From the NCBI GenBank assembly GCA_025992855.1, contig DAJPGB010000001.1, positions 1,178,001-1,242,000 of the forward strand: a DNA stretch of 64,000 bases, written 5' to 3'. The notes beneath the pieces were generated by a model. It was not told the DNA's origin. It worked only from the letters and a program-made list of their open reading frames with translations, and made no database searches. Shown here piece after piece: positions 17,529-25,562 of the stretch. Within the stretch, counting starts at the first letter, position 1, and every line of letters starts with the position of its first letter. Made by a program: the position numbers and the translations under genes. This DNA comes from Coriobacteriaceae bacterium (lineage in GTDB: Bacteria; Actinomycetota; Coriobacteriia; Coriobacteriales; Coriobacteriaceae).

Positions 17529-18833
17529 CTAGATCTCGGCCTCCGCATGGCCTCGCTGCGCCTCGGGCAGCTCCCCGTAGAGCGGATGGTCTTCGAGCCT
17601 AAAGCGCTCGACCTGTTCGGGAGTGCGACCGCGTACAAAGAGCCACGAGCGATCAATCGGCGTCGCCATGAGCGTGCTGGGCAGCGCGTCGGCGCGGTCG
17701 GAAAACACCCGGGCACTCTCGGGATCCTGGAACGCCAGCACCAGATGCGTGTCGCAGTTGCCCATGATGGAGCGTGCGCGTGCCTCGCCATAGAGCGCAT
17801 CGAGCTGGTTGGTCGACTGCAGCAGCAGCGTTGCCCAGATGTTGCGGCTTCGGATAATCGAGAGCACGTTGTCGATCTGGGGGATCTGCAGATTTGCGAA
17901 GTCATCGAGCATAAAGCGCACGGGCACGGGCAGACTGCCGTCGGGCTGCCTATCGGCCTCACGAATGAGGCCCATAAACGCCTGCGAAATAAAGAGGCCG
18001 GTCAGCGGATCGAGATTGCGGTCAATATCGCTCACGGTTACAAACAGGGCGCGGGGGGTGTGTCCCATGGAAGCGAAGTCCACCTGATGGCACTCACGAT
18101 AGAGCTGTGCCGCACCGTCGAATCCCAGACACATGACCTTTTCGGCAAGGATGCCGACGATGCTCGCGTGCATGCGCTCGGCATTTTGCGTAATGGCGTA
18201 GCGCCGCCATAGCGAGAGGGCATAGCTTTGGGGGTCGGTCGTGATCAGGTCGTCGAACAATCGACCCGTGGCACCGTCCTGCAGGTGCTCGATCAGCTTG
18301 ATGACCGAGCTGATCGTCTGCTCGTCGGCGGGTAGCTGTTCGGTGACGTAGGCGATAAGACACGACAGCAGGTTTGCCGCCGCATGATCCCAAAAAGGCT
18401 GGTTGTTGTCCTCGATGGGGCAGATGGCCTTTGCCACCGAGAGGATGTCCTGCTGGTTGGGCCTGCCGTCCGCCTTGCGGCGAATGTGCCTCAGGGGGTT
18501 GTAGCCGCAGCGCTCGATGCCGGGCGCAGGGGCCGGGACGGTGTTGAGGTCGGCGAAGTTGAGACATTGCACGCGGTAACCGTGGGCTGCCAGCACGGGT
18601 CCCACTTCGCGACAGAGCGTGCCTTTGGTGTCGAGCACGATGTAGCTTGCGTTCATTTGCAGCAGGTTGGGCTTGAGGACGTTTCGGGTCTTGCCGGCTC
18701 CCGAGGGGCCGATCACAAGTGCGTTGTTGTTGAGTCCCGTTTGGCGGGTGTCGCAGGAAAGCGTTCGATCCTTGGCGAGGATGGTGGACGATGCGGACTC
18801 AGATGCGGCGAGGCGGCTGGCGAGGTTAGACAT
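17529..18833 (-). CDS. VirD4/TraG-like type IV coupling ATPase
   Basis: A 434-residue ATPase of the conjugative coupling-protein type. Walker A GPSGAGKT is at residues 42-49, then YIVLDTKGTLCREVG, Walker B VRFMLDDFANL and the LLLQSTNQLDALYGE motif typical of TraG/VirD4. It lacks the N-terminal membrane anchor of classical VirD4, so it may act in the cytosol or be a shortened form. AAGGAGG within the end of the ClpP-like gene and an 8-nt overlap indicate translational coupling. No relaxase or other T4SS genes are in the window, so a full conjugation system is not shown. Confidence 0.82.
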   Translation of the reverse strand: MSNLASRLAASESASSTILAKDRTLSCDTRQTGLNNNALVIGPSGAGKTRNVLKPNLLQMNASYIVLDTKGTLCREVGPVLAAHGYRVQCLNFADLNTVPAPAPGIERCGYNPLRHIRRKADGRPNQQDILSVAKAICPIEDNNQPFWDHAAANLLSCLIAYVTEQLPADEQTISSVIKLIEHLQDGATGRLFDDLITTDPQSYALSLWRRYAITQNAERMHASIVGILAEKVMCLGFDGAAQLYRECHQVDFASMGHTPRALFVTVSDIDRNLDPLTGLFISQAFMGLIREADRQPDGSLPVPVRFMLDDFANLQIPQIDNVLSIIRSRNIWATLLLQSTNQLDALYGEARARSIMGNCDTHLVLAFQDPESARVFSDRADALPSTLMATPIDRSWLFVRGRTPEQVERFRLEDHPLYGELPEAQRGHAEAEI

Positions 18834-19443
18834 GGGCGACCTCCTTGGTGGTCGAGAGGATTTCGTGGGCAAAGCCGAGCTCGACGGCGCGCTCGGCCGA
18901 AAGGTAGGTGTCTTTTGCAGTGAGGGACTGGATGCGCTTGGGCGTGAGGCCGCTGCGGTCCGAGAGGATTTGCGTGAGGGTCTTGCGGGTCTGCATGAGA
19001 CGCCGGCTGGTTTCCTGCAGCGCAAGTGCCGAGCCGCCTGCCCCCTGGGGGATCAGCGGGTCGTGAATCATGAGCTCTGCATGGGGCGCCATACGGCGAT
19101 CGTCGCCGCCCATAAAGATCACGGCGCCCATGGACGCGGCGAATTCCAGGCAGACGGTGCGGATGGGGCACGATGCGAGGCGCATGGCGTCATAGATCGC
19201 AAGACCCGATCGCACGCTTCCGCCGACGCTGGCGACAAATATGGTGATGGGGCGGCTGGGGTCGGTGGCATCGAGCAGGCGGATCTGCTGGCATAGGTCG
19301 TGGGCCATCGGGGTTTCGATGTTTCCCATGACGGAGAGCTCGCGACGGGCGAGCATCTCATCGTAAATGCTGGTGAGCGTGATACCTCGGGCGGATTCAC
19401 GCATGGTGAGGGGGCTGATGATGGGGGAATGATTGGTGTCCAT
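18826..19443 (-). CDS. ClpP-like serine protease
   Basis: A 205-residue protein of the ClpP/crotonase fold with an apparently intact catalytic triad: Ser104 in FAASMGA, His127 in LMIHDPLIPQGAGG and Asp178 in TAKDTYLSAERAVELGFAHEI. The substrate-cleft VASVGGSVRSGLAIYDAM also matches ClpP. GAAAGGAG precedes the ATG. It sits in a three-gene unit between an unknown protein and a coupling ATPase, unlike housekeeping clpP, so it is probably an element-specific protease (inference). Confidence 0.85.
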   Translation of the reverse strand: MDTNHSPIISPLTMRESARGITLTSIYDEMLARRELSVMGNIETPMAHDLCQQIRLLDATDPSRPITIFVASVGGSVRSGLAIYDAMRLASCPIRTVCLEFAASMGAVIFMGGDDRRMAPHAELMIHDPLIPQGAGGSALALQETSRRLMQTRKTLTQILSDRSGLTPKRIQSLTAKDTYLSAERAVELGFAHEILSTTKEVAHV

Positions 19444-19506
19444 GAGGACTCCTTTCTGTTGGTTGTGTTGTGGAATAGGATTGTTGCCCGCGGAGGGGCT
19501 GGCGGG

Positions 19507-20397
19507 CTACAGGGTTCGTCCGAGCCTGAGATCGAGCTCGGTTGTGGGGCAGGCTGCCTGTTCGTGCGGCTCGCAAGCGCCAAGGACTCCAAAGCGATGG
19601 AGCGTTGCGACGGGCGTGGTGTAGGCGAGCCGCAGCTGATGCTCGACAGGGGCACATCCGTCATTTTTGTAATGAGCCGCGTAGTACTGCGCGATGCTGG
19701 CGTTCATCTCGCTGCCATTGCGATGGCGCTCAAACTGGCGTCTGCAGGTTTCGATGATCTTTGCTACCGACTTGGGTGCCGTCGCGGGAACAAGGGCGAG
19801 ATAGCCCTCAAATAGCTCGTTGATGCTCAGAAGGCACAGCAGGTCGATCAGCGTCCTTATGGCTGCTCCCTCGGCGGAAAAGTGCGCGGTCATGCGGTTA
19901 TATCGGTTGCGGTCGACGATGGCCGCATGGGGTCTTGGAGTTTTCTGCCCCGTGGTCCCGGGCTTTTGCCGCGCCTGTGTATTGAGCTCGACGTTGCAGC
20001 GCTTGAGGCCGTCCAACGGAAGGAACAGTGCGGTGCGCAGGGTGTTCCGCTTACTTTCGAGTTCATGACGCTCGTCGGGTTCCCATTCGAGCTTGAGTTT
20101 CGTGTCGAGCGCCGTAAGCATATGGGCTAGGCAGCCTACGGTAAGAACGTACGAATCGTTGTCGCGTTTTGGGGCATAGGGGTCTGTCAGCTTGCGAATG
20201 TCGGGGTCGCCCATGATCTTTGTGCAGCGCTTCAGCAGTTGAGGGTGGTCGGCCAAGATCGTCGCGAGCGGTAGCGACGCGTAGTTCTTTATGGTCGCGG
20301 CGGCAAAGGCGGCGTCATATTCGTTTGCATATGCTCGCTCAATGCGGGCATCCAGAATGCTTTTCTTATCGCCGTCTTCAGCGTGGTGGTTTGTCAT
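19507..20397 (-). CDS. Protein of unknown function in accessory block
   Basis: A 296-residue cytosolic protein without recognised domain. It is rich in helices and histidine/arginine; features include AYANEYDAAFAAATIKNYASLPLATILADHPQLL near the start and a Cys/His-containing end (GVLGACEPHEQAACPTTELDLR). The ATG at 20397 is chosen for TTGGAG upstream; the frame continues upstream through low-complexity His/Gln codons that are unlikely to be translated. It is the first gene of the unit with the ClpP-like and coupling ATPase genes. An ssDNA-handling or replication role is possible but unsupported. Confidence 0.65.
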   Translation of the reverse strand: MTNHHAEDGDKKSILDARIERAYANEYDAAFAAATIKNYASLPLATILADHPQLLKRCTKIMGDPDIRKLTDPYAPKRDNDSYVLTVGCLAHMLTALDTKLKLEWEPDERHELESKRNTLRTALFLPLDGLKRCNVELNTQARQKPGTTGQKTPRPHAAIVDRNRYNRMTAHFSAEGAAIRTLIDLLCLLSINELFEGYLALVPATAPKSVAKIIETCRRQFERHRNGSEMNASIAQYYAAHYKNDGCAPVEHQLRLAYTTPVATLHRFGVLGACEPHEQAACPTTELDLRLGRTL

Positions 20398-20861
20398 AGC
20401 TTCTCCAATCGGTTGATGTTCGTGCTGTTTGTTGATGTGTTGGTTGTCGTGAGTGATGTGCTTGCCGTGGGTGATGTGCTGACGTTGGGGTGCTATGCGG
20501 TTTTCAATGAGCCCGTGAGGCAGTTGCTGCAGGGGCGGGATGGAACGGCCCATGCAAGGCGGAAGGCATCGTGCTCAAAATCGAGACAGCAATGCCCTGG
20601 GTGCCTCACATGTGGCAGTTACCTCATTAAGTTGTCATTGCGTTTGGGGTTGTACTTTGCCGATCTTCCTTCTCTTACACGCTGAAAACTGAAACTTCAT
20701 ATGCTCGATCTACTTAAAACCGCAACGGCGGTCTTTTATCAACTTATATGTCGGAACGTGTCTTTGCAAGTACTTTTTTGCGTTTGTTTCAAATGGGGTG
20801 GTTTTGCAACCGTCACGCGCCACGCTATGCGAACGTGCCCCGGCTCGGATAAGATGGTGCG
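20398..20861. other. Long non-coding stretch at the edge of the accessory block
   Basis: No gene with a ribosome site was found on either strand. The first 100 nt contain GTGATGTGCT/GTTGATGTG tandem-like repetition upstream of the divergent unknown gene. A weak hairpin ACCGC-AACG-GCGGT followed by CTTTT lies near 20718-20740. The rest shows no recognisable structure. It leads into the decayed pgi tail. Confidence 0.45.
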
Positions 20862-20953
20862 ATCGAGTTCTACCGCGCTCACTGCAAGTAGTCTTTGTTG
20901 CTGAGATAGGTCACGGCCGAAAGGGGCCCGTATCCCAACAGATACGGGCCCCT
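20862..20953 (+). pseudogene. Decayed duplicate of the pgi 3' end and terminator
   Basis: 20862-20891 reads IEFYRAHCK-stop, matching the pgi C terminus IEFYRAHRK-stop at 17358-17387. The following AGTAGTC-type sequence and the GGGGCCCGTATC / GATACGGGCCCC hairpin at 20923-20953 match the pgi terminator at 17421-17450. Nothing pgi-like remains further upstream. It looks like the far boundary of an inserted or recombined block. Confidence 0.75.
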
Positions 20954-21031
20954 TGCTATTTAAATGGGCATGAGGGTGTATTGAGGGGGGATGTCTTGCT
21001 GTCGGCATCCGCGTGCGGTGCCATTCGCTGT

Positions 21032-21052
21032 CCGTAAATTATACGTTTACGG
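21032..21052. promoter_or_regulatory. Palindromic operator candidate upstream of deoC
   Basis: CCGTAAA-TTATACG-TTTACGG: 7-bp perfect arms around a 7-nt centre, about 120 nt before deoC. Possibly a binding site for a nucleoside/sugar repressor; the regulator is unknown. Confidence 0.35.
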
Positions 21053-21171
21053 CTAATTTCATACCACTTGTCGGAATGCGGACGCTGTCCTTGCATGCCG
21101 GGCGTACATTGAACGTGGTTTTTCGCGTGAAGCCACGAATCGGTTGCCAGCCCTGAACAAGGAGGCCCAGC

Positions 21172-21846
21172 ATGACGCTTGCCAAACCCATCAATAAATA
21201 CATCGACTATATCGATGCCCCCGAGGACACGTTTGAGCAGTATGTCGAGAAGGCGTTAAAGTACAACTTTCGCTGCGTATTTGCGAACCTGCAGGAGTAC
21301 GAGACGGGCCGCGCCATGCTCGAGGGCTCTGACATCATCCTTGCCGGCGCTATCGACTTTCCCCAGGGCACTATGACGCTTGAGGAGAAGCTTGCGAGGT
21401 TTGAGGAATACGCTGCGTGTGGCTTTACCGAGATTGACTACGTTTTGAATCAGGGGTCGATCGAGAACCGCGATTTTGATGCCATCGAGCGCGAGATGAC
21501 TACCATTGCTGATTTTTGTCGCGCGCATGGCATCACTGACAAGGTAATCGTCGAGATGTGCAAGCTGGACGGCGACGACGCCGCCAAGCGCCGTGTATGC
21601 GAGATCGCGCTGGAGGCCAAGCCGGGATTCCTTAAGACATCGACCGGCAGAAGCTTTGGCGGTGCTAAGCTCGAGGACGTGCGGCTGATGCACGAGGTGC
21701 TCGGCGATGCCGTGGCAATCAAGGCGGCGGGCGGTATCCATAATTACGAAGAGGCTTGCGCATTCATCGAGGCCGGCGCCAGCGCGTTAGGTGCATCGGC
21801 GGGCATCGCGATCGTCGAGGGCGCACCGACGGATGAGCGTCGCTAG
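21172..21846 (+). CDS. deoC: Deoxyribose-phosphate aldolase family protein (DeoC)
   Basis: A 224-residue class I aldolase that splits 2-deoxyribose-5-phosphate into glyceraldehyde-3-P and acetaldehyde. Family residues: GFTEIDYVLNQGS (active Asp), the Schiff-base lysine in PGFLKTSTGRSFGGA and the second lysine in VAIKAAGGIHNYEEA. AAGGAGG precedes the ATG. The N terminus (MTLAKPINKYIDYIDAPEDT) differs from canonical DeoC, so a related aldolase substrate is possible. Two HAD phosphatases and a sugar kinase follow in the same direction but with terminators between. Confidence 0.85.
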   Translation: MTLAKPINKYIDYIDAPEDTFEQYVEKALKYNFRCVFANLQEYETGRAMLEGSDIILAGAIDFPQGTMTLEEKLARFEEYAACGFTEIDYVLNQGSIENRDFDAIEREMTTIADFCRAHGITDKVIVEMCKLDGDDAAKRRVCEIALEAKPGFLKTSTGRSFGGAKLEDVRLMHEVLGDAVAIKAAGGIHNYEEACAFIEAGASALGASAGIAIVEGAPTDERR

Positions 21847-21995
21847 CAGACGTATTTGACCTGAGCGATAAAGCTTCACGACCACACGCCGTTCATGTTC
21901 GAGACAATATGACTTTTTGCCCGTTGTAAACGGAGTCGCGATGGGTGTTCTGTATGATGGCTCAGACAAGGTTGTTCAATGACAGGGAGGCATAT

Positions 21996-22838
21996 ATGGC
22001 AATCAAAGCCATCGCGATGGATATCGACGGTACGCTCACCAACGATCAGAAAGTGATTAGCCCGCGTACGCGCGAGAAGCTGCTCGCGGCGCAGGAGTCG
22101 GGCATTAAGCTCATTTTGGCTTCGGGCCGTCCCGCATGGGGGCTCCACGCCTTGGCGCAGGAGCTCGACCTCCAAAACCATGACGGTCTGCTAGTTGCCT
22201 TTAACGGCGCACACGTCGTCGATGCCCAGACCGACGAGGTACTGTTCGATCAGGCTATGCCTGCCGACGAATTGCATCGCCTGATTGATCACCTGCGTAA
22301 TTTTGACGTGATCCCTATGATTTCGCTCGGTCGCGATTTGCACGTCGAGGACTCGTACCGCTGCATGATCACGCTGCCTGACGGCTCGCAGAAAAACATC
22401 GTCAAATACGAGCGCGATGCGTGCGATCTTAAGATCCGCGAGGTCGAGAGCCTGCATGAGGTCGCTGATGCTTATCCCGTGGACAAGCTGCTGACGGCGG
22501 GCGATCCAGCCTACCTGCAGGCGCATTACGAGGAGATGTATGCGCCCTTTAAGCAGACGCTTTCGGGCATGTTTACGGCCGACTGGTACTTTGAGTACAC
22601 GGCGCCCGGTATCGACAAGGCCCGTGCGCTCGAGGGTGCCCTGCCCAAGCTCGGCATCGATGCCAGCGAGGTCGTTTCGTTTGGCGACGGCCAGAATGAC
22701 AAGTCCATGATTGAGTGGGCCGGCACCGGTGTTGCCATGGGCAACGCCGTCGATGAGGTTAAGGCAGTTGCCCAGATGGTGACCGCCAATAACAACGAAG
22801 ACGGTATCGCGGTGGCGCTGGATAAGCTGCTGGGCTAG
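21996..22838 (+). CDS. Cof-type HAD-superfamily phosphatase
   Basis: A 280-residue HAD IIB hydrolase (Cof/YidA type), likely acting on sugar phosphates or related metabolites. Motif I AMDIDGTLTND (Asp9 nucleophile), motif II ILASGRP, the cap domain in between and motif IV SFGDGQNDKSMIEWAGTGVAMGNA. AGGGAGG precedes the ATG at 21996; the frame is open upstream but lacks support. The final NNNEDGIAVALDKLL is typical of the family end. Confidence 0.9.
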   Translation: MAIKAIAMDIDGTLTNDQKVISPRTREKLLAAQESGIKLILASGRPAWGLHALAQELDLQNHDGLLVAFNGAHVVDAQTDEVLFDQAMPADELHRLIDHLRNFDVIPMISLGRDLHVEDSYRCMITLPDGSQKNIVKYERDACDLKIREVESLHEVADAYPVDKLLTAGDPAYLQAHYEEMYAPFKQTLSGMFTADWYFEYTAPGIDKARALEGALPKLGIDASEVVSFGDGQNDKSMIEWAGTGVAMGNAVDEVKAVAQMVTANNNEDGIAVALDKLLG

Positions 22839-22860
22839 AATCGCCGATAATGCATAGTTC

Positions 22861-22889
22861 GGGCGCCTGTTTACAGGCGCCCTTTTGTT
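22861..22889 (+). terminator. Terminator of the Cof-type phosphatase gene
   Basis: GGGCGCCTGT and ACAGGCGCCC pair, followed by CTTTTGTT. Confidence 0.88.
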
Positions 22890-22901
22890 AGGGAGAGTGC
22901 C

Positions 22902-23561
22902 GTGTCCGCATTTCCGTTCGACGCCGTTATCTTTGACATGGACGGCGTCATTGTCGATACCGAGTATTACTACCTGGGCGAGACTGCCGCGTTTGCCAAG
23001 GAGCTTGGGCTTAACCTAACCCAAGAGGAGCTGAACGGGCAGGTCGGTACCTCGCATCAGTTCTTTCTCCGCATGCTGGTCGATTGGTTTGAGCGTGCCG
23101 GTAAGGGGCATTTTACTGGCGAGGAAGCGTTGGCCCGTTGGGATGAGTGGGCGCATAAACGTCCGCGCGACTATCAGGCTTTGATTAACCCAGGCGCCGT
23201 GGATACGATTCGAGAGCTGCCGCGCCGCGGCGTTCGCGTGGCGCTTGCCAGCTCGTCGCCCATGGATAGCATCGAGGAAGTGCTCAACGCATGTGGGCTG
23301 TCGGATGCCTTTGAGTATGTGGTGAGCGGCGAGCAGTTTAAGGAGAGCAAGCCCGAGCCCGACATCTATCTGCATGCGCTGGACCTGCTGGGGCTGCCCG
23401 CGAATCGCTGCTGCTGCGTTGAGGATTCGGTGCCTGGCATCACTGCCGGCAAGCGCGCCGGTCTGACAGTCATCGCTAAGCGCGAGGAGCGCTTTGGCTT
23501 TAGCCAGGATGCCGCGGACAAGATTATCGACCAGCTGCCGGAGCTGCTGGAACTCGCGTAG
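22902..23561 (+). CDS. HAD hydrolase, beta-phosphoglucomutase-like
   Basis: A 219-residue HAD IA protein. Motif I is FDMDGVIVDTEYYY (nucleophile and acid Asp), motif II LASSSPMDSIEEVL, the lysine in KESKPEPDIYL, and motif IV CCCVEDSVPGITAGKRAGL. The DGVIVDTE form and helical cap fit phosphoglucomutase or sugar-phosphatase subfamilies; activity is not resolved. The GTG start has AGGGAG upstream. It is only 62 nt from the following PfkB kinase gene, suggesting joint transcription and carbohydrate-phosphate metabolism. Confidence 0.88.
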   Translation: MSAFPFDAVIFDMDGVIVDTEYYYLGETAAFAKELGLNLTQEELNGQVGTSHQFFLRMLVDWFERAGKGHFTGEEALARWDEWAHKRPRDYQALINPGAVDTIRELPRRGVRVALASSSPMDSIEEVLNACGLSDAFEYVVSGEQFKESKPEPDIYLHALDLLGLPANRCCCVEDSVPGITAGKRAGLTVIAKREERFGFSQDAADKIIDQLPELLELA

Positions 23562-23623
23562 ATTCTGGGCGGTACTGCTGTCACAACAGTGGTTCCGTTG
23601 GCATAAGAGAGAGGGGCGGCGTC

Positions 23624-24487
23624 ATGGCATTTAACGTGAGCGCACTGGGGTTTGGCGACAACGTCGTCGACTGCTACGAGCATATCCACACAATGTATCC
23701 GGGTGGCAATGCGGTGAACTTTGCCGTGTATGCCAAGAAGTGCGGCGCCGCGCGCTCCGCGTATATGGGCATCTTTGGTAATGACGCTGCTGCTGAGCAT
23801 GTGATTGCGAGTCTTGAGGATGAGGACGTTGAGCTTGCCAAGTGCAAGCAGCTCATCGGCGAGAACGGTGCGGCACGCGTGACCGTCGTTAACGGCGACC
23901 GTGTTTTCCTTGGCTCCAATGAGGGCGGCATCCGTGGTGATGCGCGCTATGTGCTCGATCGCTTTGACCTTGCGTACGTGAAGCAGTTCGACGTAGTCCA
24001 CTCGGGCAACTATTGCTTTACCGAGCGTGAACTTCCCAAGTTGAAGGCCGCGGGCATCACGGTTTCGTTTGACTTCTCGGACGATTCGACCGACGAGTAC
24101 TACGAGCAGATTGCTCCCTACGTTGACTTCGCGTTCTTTAGCGCGGCAGACGCCGCGAGTGAGGATGAGATTCGCGAGCGTCTGGCATGGGTGAGGAGCC
24201 TAGGTCCGCGTTTCGTATCGGCAACGGCTGGCGCTGAGGGCTGCATTGCCTATGATGGCGATCGTTATTACCGCCAACTGGCTAAGCCGGTAACGGATAT
24301 GAAGGACACCATGGGTGCGGGCGACTCATTCCTGACTTCGTTCCTGATGTGTTATCTCGATTCCGTCAAGCGTGGCGAGGATGGTGCCGAGGCCATCGAG
24401 CGTGCACTCGACTTTGCGGCGGGGTTTGCTTCGACCGTATGCGGCATGGAAGGCTCCTGGGGCCATGGAGTGCCGATTTCCGAATAG
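23624..24487 (+). CDS. PfkB-family sugar kinase, fructoselysine-6-kinase-like
   Basis: A 287-residue ribokinase-fold kinase. N-terminal GFGDNVVDCYEHIHTMYPGGNAVNFAVY and central FDFSDDSTDEYYEQIAPYVDFAFFSA closely resemble FrlD (remembered sequence), and the catalytic DTMGAGDSFLTSF gives the PfkB signature with the base Asp. FrlD phosphorylates fructoselysine from glycated food proteins; the partner deglycase FrlB is not in the window, so substrate assignment is tentative. GAGAGGGG precedes the ATG. Confidence 0.8.
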   Translation: MAFNVSALGFGDNVVDCYEHIHTMYPGGNAVNFAVYAKKCGAARSAYMGIFGNDAAAEHVIASLEDEDVELAKCKQLIGENGAARVTVVNGDRVFLGSNEGGIRGDARYVLDRFDLAYVKQFDVVHSGNYCFTERELPKLKAAGITVSFDFSDDSTDEYYEQIAPYVDFAFFSAADAASEDEIRERLAWVRSLGPRFVSATAGAEGCIAYDGDRYYRQLAKPVTDMKDTMGAGDSFLTSFLMCYLDSVKRGEDGAEAIERALDFAAGFASTVCGMEGSWGHGVPISE

Positions 24488-24493
24488 GTGAGC

Positions 24494-24528
24494 AGTCCCG
24501 GGGAGTCGAATTGTCGCCCCCCGGGACT
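24494..24528 (+). terminator. Hairpin after the PfkB kinase gene
   Basis: AGTCCCGGGG and CCCCGGGACT form a perfect 10-bp stem 7 nt after the stop. It lacks a T-run, so termination may be Rho-assisted or the stem may protect the 3' end. Confidence 0.5.
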
Positions 24529-24535
24529 CCATGGA

Positions 24536-24755
24536 CAAAAAATGCTAAATATGAGTGCTGTCACTAATTTAGTAACAGCGAAATTAAGCTATTGAGGGCC
24601 TAGTTGGGTGTCTGCGAGTGATTAAAACCTGCTAAAAATGACTTTAACCACCTTAAAGTGCCTTGATAATGGATAGCTGTACATTATCAAGGCACTATTT
24701 TGCCGTAAAATAATGTGACTGGATTTGCAACAGTACTCATATTTGGCATTTTTTG
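24536..24755. repeat. 220-bp MITE-like element with 26-bp terminal inverted repeats
   Basis: 24536-24561 and 24730-24755 are inverted repeats pairing over 26 positions, the two differences both being G-T pairs. Inside is a perfect 15-bp hairpin (24657-24671 with 24682-24696, loop 10 nt). It is AT-rich, has no coding sequence, and sits between two converging genes. Confidence 0.65.
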
Positions 24756-24765
24756 CCCACCGGGG

Positions 24766-25548
24766 CTAGCGAAGGTCAAAAACAGAGTGCGCATTTGCTA
24801 AAACTGCCGACTCGATGCACTCTGCGTCGCGGTTTTTGAGTGAGACGATGCGTTCTGAGGTCCATGTGAGCGATCTGATAAGCGACTGTGCGCTTGTTTC
24901 GGTGTTTGCCTCCGCCGGCGCATCGGTCTCGAGCAGTAAACGATCGAGTGGGATCTGTCGGGCGTATTCGCGACCGCGCTTGGTGGCGAGCATCCGCTCG
25001 TTCACGGAAAAATAACAGCCCGCATTACGCGCGCGGACGAGTTCGTCCGAAGTACCGCTAAACCAGTGGAAGATGATAGCGGGGGAGTCGGGGTTTGGGA
25101 TGAGTAGTCCATGCGATTCGAGGACGTCCAGTACGGCTCCTGCCGAACGAACGTCGTGAATTGATATCACACGCCCGGTAAGAGGATGTTGCGCGAGAGC
25201 CTCGCAGAGCCGGTCAAGTGCCTGTGTTTGCAGCGGCTCGCTTCCGGCAAAGCGCGCAGAAAAGTCGAGTCCCACCTCGCCGATGTAGCGCTCTTGGGCT
25301 GCAACTTCGCAAAGCAGATTGATTTCGGCAGGACCGCAGCGACCGTCGGCAAGCCACCAGGGGTGAAGCCCAATGCCGGCGATGATGCTTGGTTGGCGAT
25401 GGGCGCGCTCGTTTGCGGCCGAAAAGTCACGTGGATCGACGCCGCAATCAAATAGGCCCAAGCCCAGTGCCGTCGCCTCATCGGCAACGGCGTCCGGGTG
25501 AGCCATCAAATCAAGATGGCAGTGTGCATCAAATAACCGGGGCTCCAT
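24766..25548 (-). CDS. TatD-family metal-dependent hydrolase
   Basis: A 260-residue TatD-type TIM-barrel hydrolase. Metal ligands are visible as FDAHCHLD (start), GEVGLDF, ISIHDV and FHWFSG, with LLLETDAP near the end. TatD proteins are deoxyribonucleases or quality-control hydrolases with uncertain in vivo role. The ATG lies 14 nt after the stop of the tcdA-like gene on the same strand, so both form one operon. Its 3' end abuts the MITE-like element. Confidence 0.88.
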   Translation of the reverse strand: MEPRLFDAHCHLDLMAHPDAVADEATALGLGLFDCGVDPRDFSAANERAHRQPSIIAGIGLHPWWLADGRCGPAEINLLCEVAAQERYIGEVGLDFSARFAGSEPLQTQALDRLCEALAQHPLTGRVISIHDVRSAGAVLDVLESHGLLIPNPDSPAIIFHWFSGTSDELVRARNAGCYFSVNERMLATKRGREYARQIPLDRLLLETDAPAEANTETSAQSLIRSLTWTSERIVSLKNRDAECIESAVLANAHSVFDLR

Positions 25549-25562
25549 CTCGGCGCACTCCG

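Noticed and set aside
17529..20953. Complete integrative conjugative element
   Set aside because: Only a coupling-type ATPase is present; no integrase, relaxase, or secretion-channel genes were found.
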